This document shows positions 28,020-36,508 of a stretch of 64,000 nucleotides of DNA, piece after piece (positions within the stretch are counted from its first letter, which is position 1; every line of letters starts with the position of its first letter). Below the pieces are notes generated by a model. The model did no database searches and had not been told where the DNA came from. It saw only the letters and a program-made list of their open reading frames with translations. Source of the stretch: Enhygromyxa salina (GTDB taxonomy: Bacteria > Myxococcota_A > Polyangia > Nannocystales > Nannocystaceae). The translations under genes and the position numbers were made by a program. The DNA is taken from the NCBI RefSeq assembly GCF_002994615.1, contig NZ_PVNK01000278.1, positions 1 through 64,000 of the forward strand, written 5' to 3'.

Positions 28020-28667
28020 GTGACGAGACAGCGGAGTGACGAGCATCGCAAACAGCAGATCCGGGCGGCAGCGACGCGATGCTTCGTACGCCGGGGCTTC
28101 ACGGCGACGCGATTGCTGGACATCGCCCGCGAGGCTGGGCTGAGCAAGGGCGGCGTCTACTTTCACTATCGGGCCAAGGAGCAGATTTTCCAGGACATCC
28201 TGGAGAACCTGGCGAGCTCGCTGGAGGCACGCTGGACCTTTGACCCCGTGACCGAGCAGCCTGCGGATCGGACCCTCGGCCAGCTCGTCAAAGCCCACCT
28301 GCGGACGATGCAGGACGAGCCAGACGAGGTCCGCCTCCAGAACCTGCTCGTGAGCATGTCGGTCGAAGAGCCTGCGTTTCGAGCCAAGCTCGAGGAGATC
28401 ACGCGGATCATGCGGGGTCTCTATGCGAACGTGATTGAGCGCGGCATCGCCGAAGGTGTGTTCATCGCGGGCGATCCCAACACCCTCGCCATTTCGGTTC
28501 TCGCGTACATCAATGGCCTCGGGACCTTTACGGTCCTCGACGCCGAGGGGCGGCTCCCGGTCGCCCCAGAGCTGGCCGCCGAGCAGGTCCTGCGCATGCT
28601 CAAGGCCCACGCGAGCGCGAGCGCGGTCGAGTTCGCGGCCGCACCGACCAAAGCTCCGCCAAATTAA
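28020..28667 (+). CDS. TetR/AcrR-family transcriptional regulator
   Basis: 215 residues. The N-terminal helix-turn-helix is canonical: IRAAATRCFVRRGFTATRLL, DIAREAGLSKGGVYFHYRAKE. The C-terminal ligand domain resembles the BetI/YsiA type (GVFIAGDPNTLAISVLAYINGLG). GTG start at 28020 has a good ribosome site AGAGAGGG 7 nt before it. It likely controls itself and the MMPL exporter upstream. Convergent with the Memo gene. Confidence 0.92.
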   Translation: MTRQRSDEHRKQQIRAAATRCFVRRGFTATRLLDIAREAGLSKGGVYFHYRAKEQIFQDILENLASSLEARWTFDPVTEQPADRTLGQLVKAHLRTMQDEPDEVRLQNLLVSMSVEEPAFRAKLEEITRIMRGLYANVIERGIAEGVFIAGDPNTLAISVLAYINGLGTFTVLDAEGRLPVAPELAAEQVLRMLKAHASASAVEFAAAPTKAPPN

Positions 28668-28679
28668 GGGCCTGGTTTG

Positions 28680-28700
28680 GACCCCCGCGGCCGTCAGCGA
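28680..28700. repeat. copy B of the 21-nt convergent-junction motif
   Basis: Matches 7865-7885 at 20 of 21 positions (starts GACCCCCGCGGCC). It lies between the tetR and Memo stops. A shorter related block, CTGCGGCCGTCAGC on the minus strand, occurs after recJ near 44000. Confidence 0.6.
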
Positions 28701-28723
28701 AGGTCGGGTGCTCTCGGCGCGGG

Positions 28724-29974
28724 TCAGGGTCGACAGAACCGGATGCTTGGGCAGCCGATCCAGCCGGGGAGGTCGCCAGGGGCGGGGAGGGCCTGGTAGT
28801 CGAGCAGCGCGGCGTCGTAGTCGCTCGGGAGCAGCTCGGCGAGGGTCACGAGCGCCGCGGTGCCGCTGGGGCGCGCGGCCGGGTCGCGGTCCATCAGGTG
28901 GCGCGTCAGGGTCTGGGGCTGGTTTTGAAGCAGCGGACGCAGGAGCTCGCGGTCGTCGAGCTCGACCTGCTCGCGCTCGGGCAGCTGCGCGTGTCCGTAG
29001 GCCGGGCCGCAGTGGCTGAGCTCGGCGGCCGTCCACCACAGCACCTGCCCGGCGCGGGTCGACTCCCCGAGCAGGTCGTCGAGCTGCGTGACGAGCTCGC
29101 GCGCACGCTGGGCGCCGTCGGTTGTGGTCAGCCGCGTCTGGCCGCACGCGAGCGGGAGCACGGGCGGGCAGCGATCTCCCCACAGACCACGCAAGATCAG
29201 GGTCGCCCACTCGATCGGATCGGAGACCCGCAGGCGGGTCTGTTCGCGCAGCAACCATGGCAGTCGCTGATCGAGCTCGGCGAGCAGCTCGAGGTCACAG
29301 GCGACGTCGCCCAGCGGGGTGGCCCAGTCCTTGTCGGCGCTCGCATAGGGCAGGAGCCCGGGCGTGTGATCGGTCGCGAGGATGACCACGCGCCGATACT
29401 GCTCGGGCGCGGGGAGGCCGGCCAGGAGGCGACGCAGCGGTCCGGCGATCGACGGGGGCGGCTGGTGAGGTACGACGACCGCGACGGGCGGGCGCGCCCA
29501 GCCGCGGGCGCCGCCGAGCTCGCGGTCGTCGGCGTGCTGCCCGGCTGGCTCGGCCGCGTCGGCGCGAGCTCGCGGCAAGGCGGGGGCTAGCCAGGCCCGC
29601 AGCGCCTCGGGCTGGTCCGGATACAGCAGCCCCGCGCGACGCGGCGGGCGGATGTCTTGCTCGACGAAGGCCTCGTGGGCGGCGGTCCACAGCTCGCGAA
29701 AGCGCTCGTCATCGAGGAGGCCGGCCTCGCTCAGATCTTCGACGAAGTCGACGAGGTCGGCGAGCTCGACGGTCACGAGCCCGCGCATGAGCAGCGACTG
29801 CCGGATCTGCGCGAGGGTCCGCTGGCCGTCGAGGGCGTCGAGCACCGCGTCGTAGCTGGCATCGATGGCGATCGGCTCGGCCAGCTCCAGTGGATCGCGC
29901 AGGACCACGAGCTCGTCGTCGCCGCGGCGCATGCGAAGCCGCTCGAGGCGTCGAAGCTTGGGTCCGGGGGCCAT
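28724..29974 (-). CDS. Memo-family protein (AmmeMemoRadiSam protein B-like) with N-terminal helical domain
   Basis: 416 residues from ATG 29974. Residues ~15-95 resemble the PqqD-like/winged-helix domain often fused to these proteins (VLRDPLELAEPIAIDASYDA, LDGQRTLAQIRQSLLMRG). A Memo domain follows: AGLLYPDQPEALRAWL, VVVPHQPPPSIAGPL with one expected metal His, VVILATDHTPGL in place of the usual GPxHxG, CGPAYGHAQL and LRPLLQNQPQTL. Memo proteins bind metal and are related to dioxygenases; the biochemical role in bacteria is unclear. The AmmA and radical-SAM partners of the system are not in the window. Convergent with tetR. Confidence 0.75.
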   Translation of the reverse strand: MAPGPKLRRLERLRMRRGDDELVVLRDPLELAEPIAIDASYDAVLDALDGQRTLAQIRQSLLMRGLVTVELADLVDFVEDLSEAGLLDDERFRELWTAAHEAFVEQDIRPPRRAGLLYPDQPEALRAWLAPALPRARADAAEPAGQHADDRELGGARGWARPPVAVVVPHQPPPSIAGPLRRLLAGLPAPEQYRRVVILATDHTPGLLPYASADKDWATPLGDVACDLELLAELDQRLPWLLREQTRLRVSDPIEWATLILRGLWGDRCPPVLPLACGQTRLTTTDGAQRARELVTQLDDLLGESTRAGQVLWWTAAELSHCGPAYGHAQLPEREQVELDDRELLRPLLQNQPQTLTRHLMDRDPAARPSGTAALVTLAELLPSDYDAALLDYQALPAPGDLPGWIGCPSIRFCRP

Positions 29975-30124
29975 GGGTCGACGATGGTAGGCGCTTTGTG
30001 GCGGGGGCGCCCGAGGGGCGGCTGTTTTCAGGGGACGAGGAGACAGGCCGAAGCCGCACCGGGCCGGGCGTGCTGTGAGCGCCGAGCGACAAGGGCAAGA
30101 GCGGCCCCAGATGTGCCGGGGCCG

Positions 30125-30153
30125 TGGATTCAAACGGGTCGCCGCTCTATGAT
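30125..30153 (+). promoter_or_regulatory. candidate promoter with -10 box 6 nt from the start codon
   Basis: TGGATT (30125-30130), 17 bp, TATGAT (30148-30153), then 6 nt to GTG 30160 with no ribosome site. Transcription would begin at or next to the start codon. Confidence 0.45.
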
Positions 30154-30159
30154 GGCCGA

Positions 30160-31383
30160 GTGAGGGCCTTGGTCCTGTTCGCGTCGATGCTCGCGGGACC
30201 GGTACCGCCTCCGGCGATCGCCGTCCAGTGGCGGTCCGGAGCGGAGGGGGACGAGCCCGACGCCTCGCTGCGGGCGTCGGTGCGCGAGCTGATCGCCGGG
30301 CGCGATGGACGAGCGCCCGAGTCGGTGATGGATCGCGCCCTCGATCGGGCTCGAGTCGCGGTCTCGCGCGAGCTGCCCGCAGATCTGCGCGAGCGCCAGC
30401 GATCGCTGCGCGCGGGCCTCGACGAGGCCGACGGCGCCTACCGTGGGGGCCGCTTCGACGACGCTCGGGCCGAGCTCGCGGAGGTCCTCGACCGTCTCCA
30501 CGAGACCCCGGAGCTGCCCGGCGCAGCCGCGAGCGCGCGCGAGGCCCACTTGCTCGCGGCCAAGATCGCGTGGGCGCTCGGCGAGGTCGAGCTCGCCGAA
30601 GCCGCGCTCGCTGACGCCCTGCGCGTCGATCCCGAGGCGCAGCTGTCGGTCCGCGAGGCCGCGCCCGAGCTCGTCGAGCGTCACCAGGCGATCCAGTCTG
30701 CGCTCCTGGCCGGGCGAGACCGCGACTGGATCGAGCCTCAGCTCTCGCTCCCAGACGGAGCCACGGGGCTGAGCGTCGAGATCGACGGCGTGCCCGGCTC
30801 GCGCCCGCTTCCGCCCGGTCCCCACTTCATGGTCGTCCGCCGCGACGGCCACGAGCCGGTCGCGGCCTGGCGCGGCGCCGATCAACCCTGGACGCCTTCG
30901 CTCGGGGCCGAGCGGGTCCCCAACGATCCCAACGCGGCGACGGCCACAGACGCGATCGACGCGATCGACGCGATCTGCGAGGTCTTGGCCCTCGACTTGC
31001 TCGTCGTGGCCGAGCGCCGCGGCGCTCGCGTGGGTCTGCAGGCGCATCGCTGCGGCGCAGGCTTTGGCCCGCTGTGGATCGGCCCGCGCGATCAGCTGGG
31101 CGAGGGGATCGCCGTCGCGCTCGACGGACCCTTCGAGAGCGCGAGCGCGTCGCTGCCGGGGCCGTGGCCCGTGGTCCTCGTCGAGCCGCCCGCCGGGCCG
31201 GTCGACGACGAGGTCGGCCCGGTCGAGCGACCGTGGTACCGCCGCGGGTGGGTCTGGGGGACGAGCGCGGGCGTCGCCGCGGCCGTCGTCGGGGGCGTCG
31301 TCGCCGGGGTCCTCGTCGGCGGGCGAGACCGAGCGCCCGCGTCCCTCGACATCGACGCCAACGACTTCATCGGCGGGTTGTAG
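30160..31383 (+). CDS. secreted/membrane TPR-like protein with C-terminal anchor, unknown function
   Basis: 407 residues from GTG 30160, which gives a signal peptide (VRALVLFASMLAGPVPPPAIA). Residues ~50-180 are helical and TPR-like (YRGGRFDDARAELAEVLDRL, EVELAEAALADALRVDPEAQ). A beta segment resembling a PEGA-type module comes next (LSVEIDGVPGSRPLPPGPHFMVVRR). A Gly/Ala transmembrane helix lies near the end (TSAGVAAAVVGGVVAGVLVGG), leaving ~20 residues. This layout recurs in myxobacteria near Ser/Thr kinases, as here (kinase gene converges). An upstream in-frame GTG at 30124 would abolish the signal peptide. Confidence 0.75.
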   Translation: MRALVLFASMLAGPVPPPAIAVQWRSGAEGDEPDASLRASVRELIAGRDGRAPESVMDRALDRARVAVSRELPADLRERQRSLRAGLDEADGAYRGGRFDDARAELAEVLDRLHETPELPGAAASAREAHLLAAKIAWALGEVELAEAALADALRVDPEAQLSVREAAPELVERHQAIQSALLAGRDRDWIEPQLSLPDGATGLSVEIDGVPGSRPLPPGPHFMVVRRDGHEPVAAWRGADQPWTPSLGAERVPNDPNAATATDAIDAIDAICEVLALDLLVVAERRGARVGLQAHRCGAGFGPLWIGPRDQLGEGIAVALDGPFESASASLPGPWPVVLVEPPAGPVDDEVGPVERPWYRRGWVWGTSAGVAAAVVGGVVAGVLVGGRDRAPASLDIDANDFIGGL

Positions 31384-31405
31384 CTGCGCACCTGAGCCGG
31401 AGCTC

Positions 31406-31440
31406 GGCCTGAGTCGAGGGCTGCGCGCTCGACTCAGGCC
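31406..31440. terminator. strong GC hairpin between converging genes
   Basis: Perfect 13-bp stem GGCCTGAGTCGAG/CTCGACTCAGGCC with 9-nt loop, 22 nt after the stop of the TPR-like gene. A T-run is lacking (TTCCAACCTT follows), but stem strength supports termination. Confidence 0.6.
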
Positions 31441-31452
31441 TTCCAACCTTCA

Positions 31453-31475
31453 AGGGGCCTTTCGAAGAGGCCCCT
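31453..31475. terminator. second hairpin between converging genes
   Basis: Perfect 8-bp stem AGGGGCCT/AGGCCCCT with a 7-nt loop. Together with the hairpin at 31406-31440 it separates the TPR-like gene from the kinase on the other strand. Confidence 0.5.
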
Positions 31476-31542
31476 CGCTGCGGCGGCGAAGCCCCCCGCG
31501 CTCTTTTTGAGTTCAGCGCTGATCTAGGACTAGCCGCCAGGG

Positions 31543-33375
31543 CTAGTCTTCGGGGCTGAAGGTGTTCTGGCGGCCAGCCTTGATCCGGACGTGGCGGTCG
31601 AGCAGCACGCGGGCTTCGCCGCACACCGCCGGGGTGCAGCGGACCTCGAGCTTGTGCCGACCCTCGACCACGTCCTTGTCGCTCAGGGGAGTGGTCCCGA
31701 GCTTGGTCCCGTCGAGCCAGACCTCAGCCCACGCGACGTTCGGCGCGAGCACGCTGAGCTTCCCGAGCTCGAGCGGCGCGAGGGTGATCGCCACGGGGCT
31801 GTCGGGGGGCGCCGCAGGGTCGAGCTCGATGCTCACGTCGCGGTGGCCGTCGCGGTGAACGAGGAGCTGGCGGGGGGCGTCGCCGTCGAGCACGAGCGTG
31901 AAGGGGGGACCGGTGAGCGCGCGGCCGTCGAGGGTGACGACCGCGTCGTCGGGGCTGACCTCGAGCGCGAGCTGGAGTCCTCGGGCCGGCTCGGCCTCGA
32001 CGGTGGCCGGCTCGGGCACCGGGCCCGGCTCGGGCTCGGGATCCGAGCCCGCCGTCGCCGTCGAGGTCTGGCCCGGGAGCGCACCCGAGCGCTCGACCGG
32101 AGGCGTCGCGTCGGTCCGCGCGACGAGGTAGCCCCCGACCGCCGCCGCGAGGGCGACCGCCGCGACGAGGGCCACGAGCCGCCCCGCGAAGCCGACGCGC
32201 CCGCGCGATCGCTCTGGCCCGGTCGCCTCGGTCGACTCGGTCGACTCGGTCGAGGATGGATCGTCACGCGCGCGCTCGGATGGGCCGGGGTCCGCGGCCA
32301 CGGCGGGGGCCGGGCGCGTGGGCGGCTCCGCTCGACTCGCGGGTTCGAGGCGCGTGGCGAAGGTCTGGACCGGCCCGGTGAGCTTGGTCGCGGGCGTGCG
32401 CGCGCCCGAGCTCGGCGAGGCCTCGGCGGCCCAGTCGTCGGGCAGCAGCTGCGCGAGGATCGCCGCGAGCTCGCGACTGGCGAAGCTCGGGGCGTGCTCG
32501 GCCAGCAGCGGCGCGACGGCGCGAAGAAAGGCCCCGGCGTCGCGGAAGCGCTGCTCGGGCTCGAAGGCCAGCGCGCGCTCGATCAGCGGCCGAAGCTGCG
32601 CAGGGATCTCGGCCAGGCTCGGCGACATCCACACGCCCTCGCCCGTGAACGCCCGCGCGTTGGTCAGCAGCTCGTAGAACACGCAGCCCACGCTGAACAC
32701 GTCGGCGCTCGGATCGACCGTGCCCCCGCGGGCCTGCTCGGGCGCCATGTAGCCGGCCGAGCCCATGACCCCGCGGACCTCGGTCTCGGCCGGCTTGGCG
32801 ATGCCGAAGTCGACGATCTGCACGCGGCCGCTGCGGTCGACGAGCACGTTGGCCGGGTTGATGTCTCGATGGACAACCGGGGGCCGCTCACGATCGTGGC
32901 TGTGGGCGTGGGCGAGGCCATCGAGGATCTCGCGCACGATGAACAGCACGGCGCCGAGCTCGAGGCGACGACCGAGGCTCCGCAGGCGCTCGCCGAGGGC
33001 GTAGAGCGAGGGCCCGTCGACCCAGCCCATCGCCGTGTACAAGGTCCCGTCGTCGGCCCGCCCGAGCTCGTAGATCGGCGTGATGTTGGGGTGGCGGAGG
33101 CCGACGGCGGTCTTGGCCTCGGCCGCGAACAGCTCGACGAAGCGAGGATCCGCGGCGAGGTCTGCACGGATCGTCTTGACGACGAGGAGCTTCTCGAAGC
33201 CGAGCTCTCCGGGGAGGCGCGCGAGGTGGACCTCGCCCATGCCCCCGCGCGCGAGCAAGCGCAGGAGCTCATACTTGCCCAGGGTCCGCGCTGCGTCGGC
33301 CTCGCTCGCGGGCGTGAGGGCTCCCCCACTCGACGCTGTGCTGGCGTTTGCAGACAAACCCGGCAAGAACCGCAT
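31543..33375 (-). CDS. Ser/Thr protein kinase with transmembrane helix and PEGA-type tail
   Basis: 610 residues. Kinase domain 35-290: glycine loop LARGGMGEVHLARL, Lys67 in LLVVKTIR, catalytic loop HRDINPANVLVD (Asn where Lys is usual), DFGIAKP 189-194, short activation segment to MAPEQ (210-214). A Pro/Ser/Thr/Glu linker precedes the helix at about 399-418 (LVALVAAVALAAAVGGYLVA). The outside part has a Pro/Glu spacer and two PEGA-like beta modules (about 468-530 and 539-600; AEVWLDGTKLGTTPLSD), with Cys580 and Cys585 possibly paired. Typical myxobacterial membrane kinase architecture. Divergent from the Kelch-like lipoprotein with only 41 bp between starts. Confidence 0.92.
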   Translation of the reverse strand: MRFLPGLSANASTASSGGALTPASEADAARTLGKYELLRLLARGGMGEVHLARLPGELGFEKLLVVKTIRADLAADPRFVELFAAEAKTAVGLRHPNITPIYELGRADDGTLYTAMGWVDGPSLYALGERLRSLGRRLELGAVLFIVREILDGLAHAHSHDRERPPVVHRDINPANVLVDRSGRVQIVDFGIAKPAETEVRGVMGSAGYMAPEQARGGTVDPSADVFSVGCVFYELLTNARAFTGEGVWMSPSLAEIPAQLRPLIERALAFEPEQRFRDAGAFLRAVAPLLAEHAPSFASRELAAILAQLLPDDWAAEASPSSGARTPATKLTGPVQTFATRLEPASRAEPPTRPAPAVAADPGPSERARDDPSSTESTESTEATGPERSRGRVGFAGRLVALVAAVALAAAVGGYLVARTDATPPVERSGALPGQTSTATAGSDPEPEPGPVPEPATVEAEPARGLQLALEVSPDDAVVTLDGRALTGPPFTLVLDGDAPRQLLVHRDGHRDVSIELDPAAPPDSPVAITLAPLELGKLSVLAPNVAWAEVWLDGTKLGTTPLSDKDVVEGRHKLEVRCTPAVCGEARVLLDRHVRIKAGRQNTFSPED

Positions 33376-33416
33376 GTTAGCATGCGCCGGTCGATGACCG
33401 CGTCGAGGGCAAGATC

Positions 33417-35372
33417 CTGACTCCGCGCGCCATACTGCTCAGCGCCTCGTTGGCGCTCGGCCTCGCGGCGACGCTCAGCGCCTGCGGCCGCGCCGAGACG
33501 ATCGAGCTCGTGGCGATCCGCGGCTGCGGCCTCGAGCAGGAATTTTCCGGCCTCCGCGTGCGGGTGCTGAGCGACGCGCCGCCGAGCGGTGGGACCGAGA
33601 TCCTGCTTGGCCCCGGCGAGCGCGGCACGATCTCCGCGCTGCCCGAGGGGGCCACGGGCGTGGCCGCCGAGGGCCTGTTTGGGGCCACGGTCACGGCGGT
33701 CGGGCGCAGCTACGGGATCGATCCCGAGCTCACGCAGGGCCGGATCGCGGGCGCCGACGCGAGCGCCTCGATCCTGCCCGTGTTCTTCGCCGGTCCCGAC
33801 TCCCTGTGCGAGCTCGATCCTCAGCCGAGCCCGCGGACCGAGCTCGCCGGGGCCACCGGTCCGGTCGGCGACGCGCTGCTCGTCGGCGGACTCGACCCCA
33901 GCGCGGCGCTGCTCGACGAGCTCGTCCACGTCGATCTCTATACCGGCACGGCGCGGGTCCTCGGCGAGGGTCTGCCGCAGCCGATCCGGGGCCACTCGGT
34001 CCACTGGATCGACGCCCGTCGCTTCGTCGTGCTCGGCGGCGCGGGCCCGGGCGGCGAGCTGGCCGAGCCCGTGGAGGTCGACGTGGCAGGGCAGGGGAGC
34101 GTCGCCGCGGCGGGCCCGGTGCTCGTCGACGGCGAGCCGCTCACGCTCGCCCACCACGCCGCCGCGTCGGCGTCGTACTCGTCGCCCGCGCTGATCGCTG
34201 GAGGCTGCGACGCGGTCGATGGCGACGCCGCCTGCGATCCGGCCAGCGCCCTCGCCGACAGCTGGTGGTTTGATCCGCGCGCGCCCGAGGCCAGCGTTCG
34301 GCTGCCCGATCTCACCGCGCCGCGCTTTGACGCCCACGCCTTCGTCACGAGCGACGGCGTGGCCTACGTGGCCGGCGGCTTCGACAGCGATGGCGCCGGC
34401 CTCGGCAGCGTCGAGCGCCTGCTCCCGGGCGCCGACGAGTGGGCGCTCGTCCACAGCCTCGACGCGCCCGCGACGGTCGCCGGTCTCGCGGTCCTCGACG
34501 GCGGCCTGGCCATCCTGAGCGAGCCGTCCGGGCTCCTCCACTGGTGGTCCGAGGCCGGCAGCGGGAGCCTCGATCCGACCCTGCGCGCGCCGCCGCTGAC
34601 GCCCGTCTCCACCTCGCGCCCGCTGCTCGTGCTGCCCGGCGAGCGCGTCATGGTCGACACGTGGTTGTTCGCGCCCGGCACGGCCGGCGTCGATCCGGCG
34701 GCCGAGCGCGTCGAGCTCTTGCCGATCAGCCGCAGCGGCGCGCTCATGCTGCCCTTGCTCGACGGCACCTCGCTGATCGCAGGCGGCAAAGCGACGACCA
34801 CCGACGAGGTCAGCGCCGCCCCCTTGCTGCGCCTGCGCCCGGCGCTCGACGGCCCCGACGAGTGGATCCCCGATCTGACCGGGCCGCAGACCGACGCCTT
34901 CGTGACCAATTACCCGGGCGGGGCCACGGTCATCGTCGGCGGCCTCCGCCTCGAAGCCGAGGGCGGTCCGACGGACGCCCTGCCGCCGGTCCGCGCCCAT
35001 GTTCGCGGGTTTCGCAGCGCCTCGCTCCGCTTCGAGTTCAGCTTCGAGGGCGAGCCCGGCGTGACCGCGCACCTCACCCTCGCTCGCGGTGGGTCGTCGC
35101 TCGTGGCGATCGCGCTGGTCGAGGACGCGGTCGTCGTCCGCTCGCGGGCTCCGGGCGGGCAGCTGTCCACGTCCGACTGTGCGCTCGGCGGCGCCAACCC
35201 CGAGCAGCCCCTGGTCCTCGAGCTCGAGGCCGGTCTCCTGCGCCTCGATGGCCCCGATGGCCCGGTCGCCGCGTGCGAGCTCGGCGAGCTCGCGGGGCCG
35301 CTCGCGCTCGGCTTCGGGGTCTCGGGCTCGGGCAGCGCGCGCTTCTTCGGCCTGCGCCTCGCTCGACGCTGA
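33417..35372 (+). CDS. Kelch-like beta-propeller lipoprotein, CTG start proposed
   Basis: 651 residues if started at CTG 33417. That start gives a full lipoprotein signal (TPRAILLSASLALGLAATLS then Cys) and has GAGGG 7 nt upstream. The alternative TTG 33450 leaves only 11 residues before the Cys, no basic N-region and no ribosome site; no ATG or GTG is available in frame after the stop at 33378. The body has Kelch-type blades (GDALLVGGLDPSAALLDE, RRFVVLGGAGPGGELAEP, YVAGGFDSDGAGLGSVERL, SLIAGGKATTTDEV). A jelly-roll-like C-terminal domain follows (LRFEFSFEGEPGVTAHLTLA). Probably surface or periplasmic; ligand unknown. It may be co-regulated with the divergent kinase. Confidence 0.8.
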   Translation: MTPRAILLSASLALGLAATLSACGRAETIELVAIRGCGLEQEFSGLRVRVLSDAPPSGGTEILLGPGERGTISALPEGATGVAAEGLFGATVTAVGRSYGIDPELTQGRIAGADASASILPVFFAGPDSLCELDPQPSPRTELAGATGPVGDALLVGGLDPSAALLDELVHVDLYTGTARVLGEGLPQPIRGHSVHWIDARRFVVLGGAGPGGELAEPVEVDVAGQGSVAAAGPVLVDGEPLTLAHHAAASASYSSPALIAGGCDAVDGDAACDPASALADSWWFDPRAPEASVRLPDLTAPRFDAHAFVTSDGVAYVAGGFDSDGAGLGSVERLLPGADEWALVHSLDAPATVAGLAVLDGGLAILSEPSGLLHWWSEAGSGSLDPTLRAPPLTPVSTSRPLLVLPGERVMVDTWLFAPGTAGVDPAAERVELLPISRSGALMLPLLDGTSLIAGGKATTTDEVSAAPLLRLRPALDGPDEWIPDLTGPQTDAFVTNYPGGATVIVGGLRLEAEGGPTDALPPVRAHVRGFRSASLRFEFSFEGEPGVTAHLTLARGGSSLVAIALVEDAVVVRSRAPGGQLSTSDCALGGANPEQPLVLELEAGLLRLDGPDGPVAACELGELAGPLALGFGVSGSGSARFFGLRLARR

Positions 35373-35401
35373 GCGCGTCGTCCCCCACACTCCGGGCGCC
35401 C

Positions 35402-36460
35402 ATGACCAGCCCCGCGGACTTCGACTTCGAGCTCCCGCTCGAGCAGATCGCCCAGCAGCCCGCGCCGCAACGTCGCGGCGCGCGACTGCTCCACCTCCCG
35501 CGCGGCGGCCCGATCGAACACCGCGGCGTCGTCGATCTGCCCGAGCTGCTCGGCGCCCGCGGCCACGCGCCTCCGCTCGTGGTCGTCAACGACTCGAAGG
35601 TCGTGCCGGCCCGCGTCCACGCCCGGCGCGAGACCGGCAAGCGCTTCGAGCTCCTGATCGTCGAGCCGGCCGCGCTCGGACCCGGCGCGCGGCTGCGGGC
35701 GTGGATCCGCGGGGCCAAGAAGCTGCGCGAGGGCGAGCTTCTGAATGTCGAGGGCGCCGAGCTGGTCCTGCGCTTCGTCGGCCGCGCGGGCCCGGACGAT
35801 CCCGACAGCCGCGCCTCGGAGCTCGAGATCGTCGCCGGCGAGCTGCTCGACGCGCTCGAGAGCGCCGGTCAGCTGCCGCTGCCGCCCTACATCTCCCGGC
35901 CCGAGGGCCCCTCGGATCGGGATCTGACCCGCTACCAGACGGTCTTCGCCCGCGAGCGCGGGTCGGTGGCCGCGCCGACCGCTGGACTCCACCTCGACCG
36001 CGAGCTCCTCGCCGAGATCGATCACGTCGCGATCACCCTTCACGTCGGCCCGGGCACCTTCTTGCCGATCGAGGCCGAGGACGTGCGCGATCACAAAGTG
36101 GGCGCCGAGCGGTTCGAGATCACCGCCGAGGCCGCCGCGCGGATCGAGGCCGCGCGCGCCCAGGGCCGCCCGATCCTCGCCGTCGGCACGACCGTGACCC
36201 GCACGCTCGAGTCGGTCGCCGCTGGCCACGGCGGCGCGATCGTGGCTGGCTGCGGCGCGACCGAGCTCGTGATCACCCCCGGCCACGAGTTTCGCGTGGT
36301 CGATCGCCTGTTGAGCAATTTTCATCTGCCCCGATCGAGCCTCCTGATGCTCGTGTGCAGCCTCGCCGGGCGCGAGCGGGTGCTCTCGGCCTACGCCGAG
36401 GCGGTCCGGGCGGGCTATCGCTTCTACAGCTACGGCGACTGCATGCTCGTCGAGCGTTGA
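35402..36460 (+). CDS. queA: S-adenosylmethionine:tRNA ribosyltransferase-isomerase
   Basis: 352 residues. Converts preQ1-tRNA to epoxyqueuosine-tRNA. Hallmarks are FDFELPLEQIAQQP at the N-terminus, LVVVNDSKVVPARVHARRE, PPYISRPEGPSDRDLTRYQT, SVAAPTAGLHLDRELL, THVGPGTFLPI-like LHVGPGTFLPI, and the C-terminal NFHLPRSSLLMLV and YRFYSYGDCMLVE. First gene of the queA-tgt-yajC-secDF-recJ block. Confidence 0.95.
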   Translation: MTSPADFDFELPLEQIAQQPAPQRRGARLLHLPRGGPIEHRGVVDLPELLGARGHAPPLVVVNDSKVVPARVHARRETGKRFELLIVEPAALGPGARLRAWIRGAKKLREGELLNVEGAELVLRFVGRAGPDDPDSRASELEIVAGELLDALESAGQLPLPPYISRPEGPSDRDLTRYQTVFARERGSVAAPTAGLHLDRELLAEIDHVAITLHVGPGTFLPIEAEDVRDHKVGAERFEITAEAAARIEAARAQGRPILAVGTTVTRTLESVAAGHGGAIVAGCGATELVITPGHEFRVVDRLLSNFHLPRSSLLMLVCSLAGRERVLSAYAEAVRAGYRFYSYGDCMLVER

Positions 36461-36508
36461 GCCTCGGCCCTGGCCCGGGGCTCGAATCCGTGGCATCGAT
36501 CGCCGCCT

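Noticed and set aside
30200-35372. Possibility that the kinase, TPR-like and Kelch genes form a biosynthetic or defence island
   Set aside because: No nuclease, toxin, integrase or biosynthetic enzyme among them; the architectures are common in myxobacterial signalling.
36480-36500. GGGGCTCGAATCC resembling a tRNA T-loop
   Set aside because: No cloverleaf partner stems upstream; the space between queA and tgt is only 48 nt.
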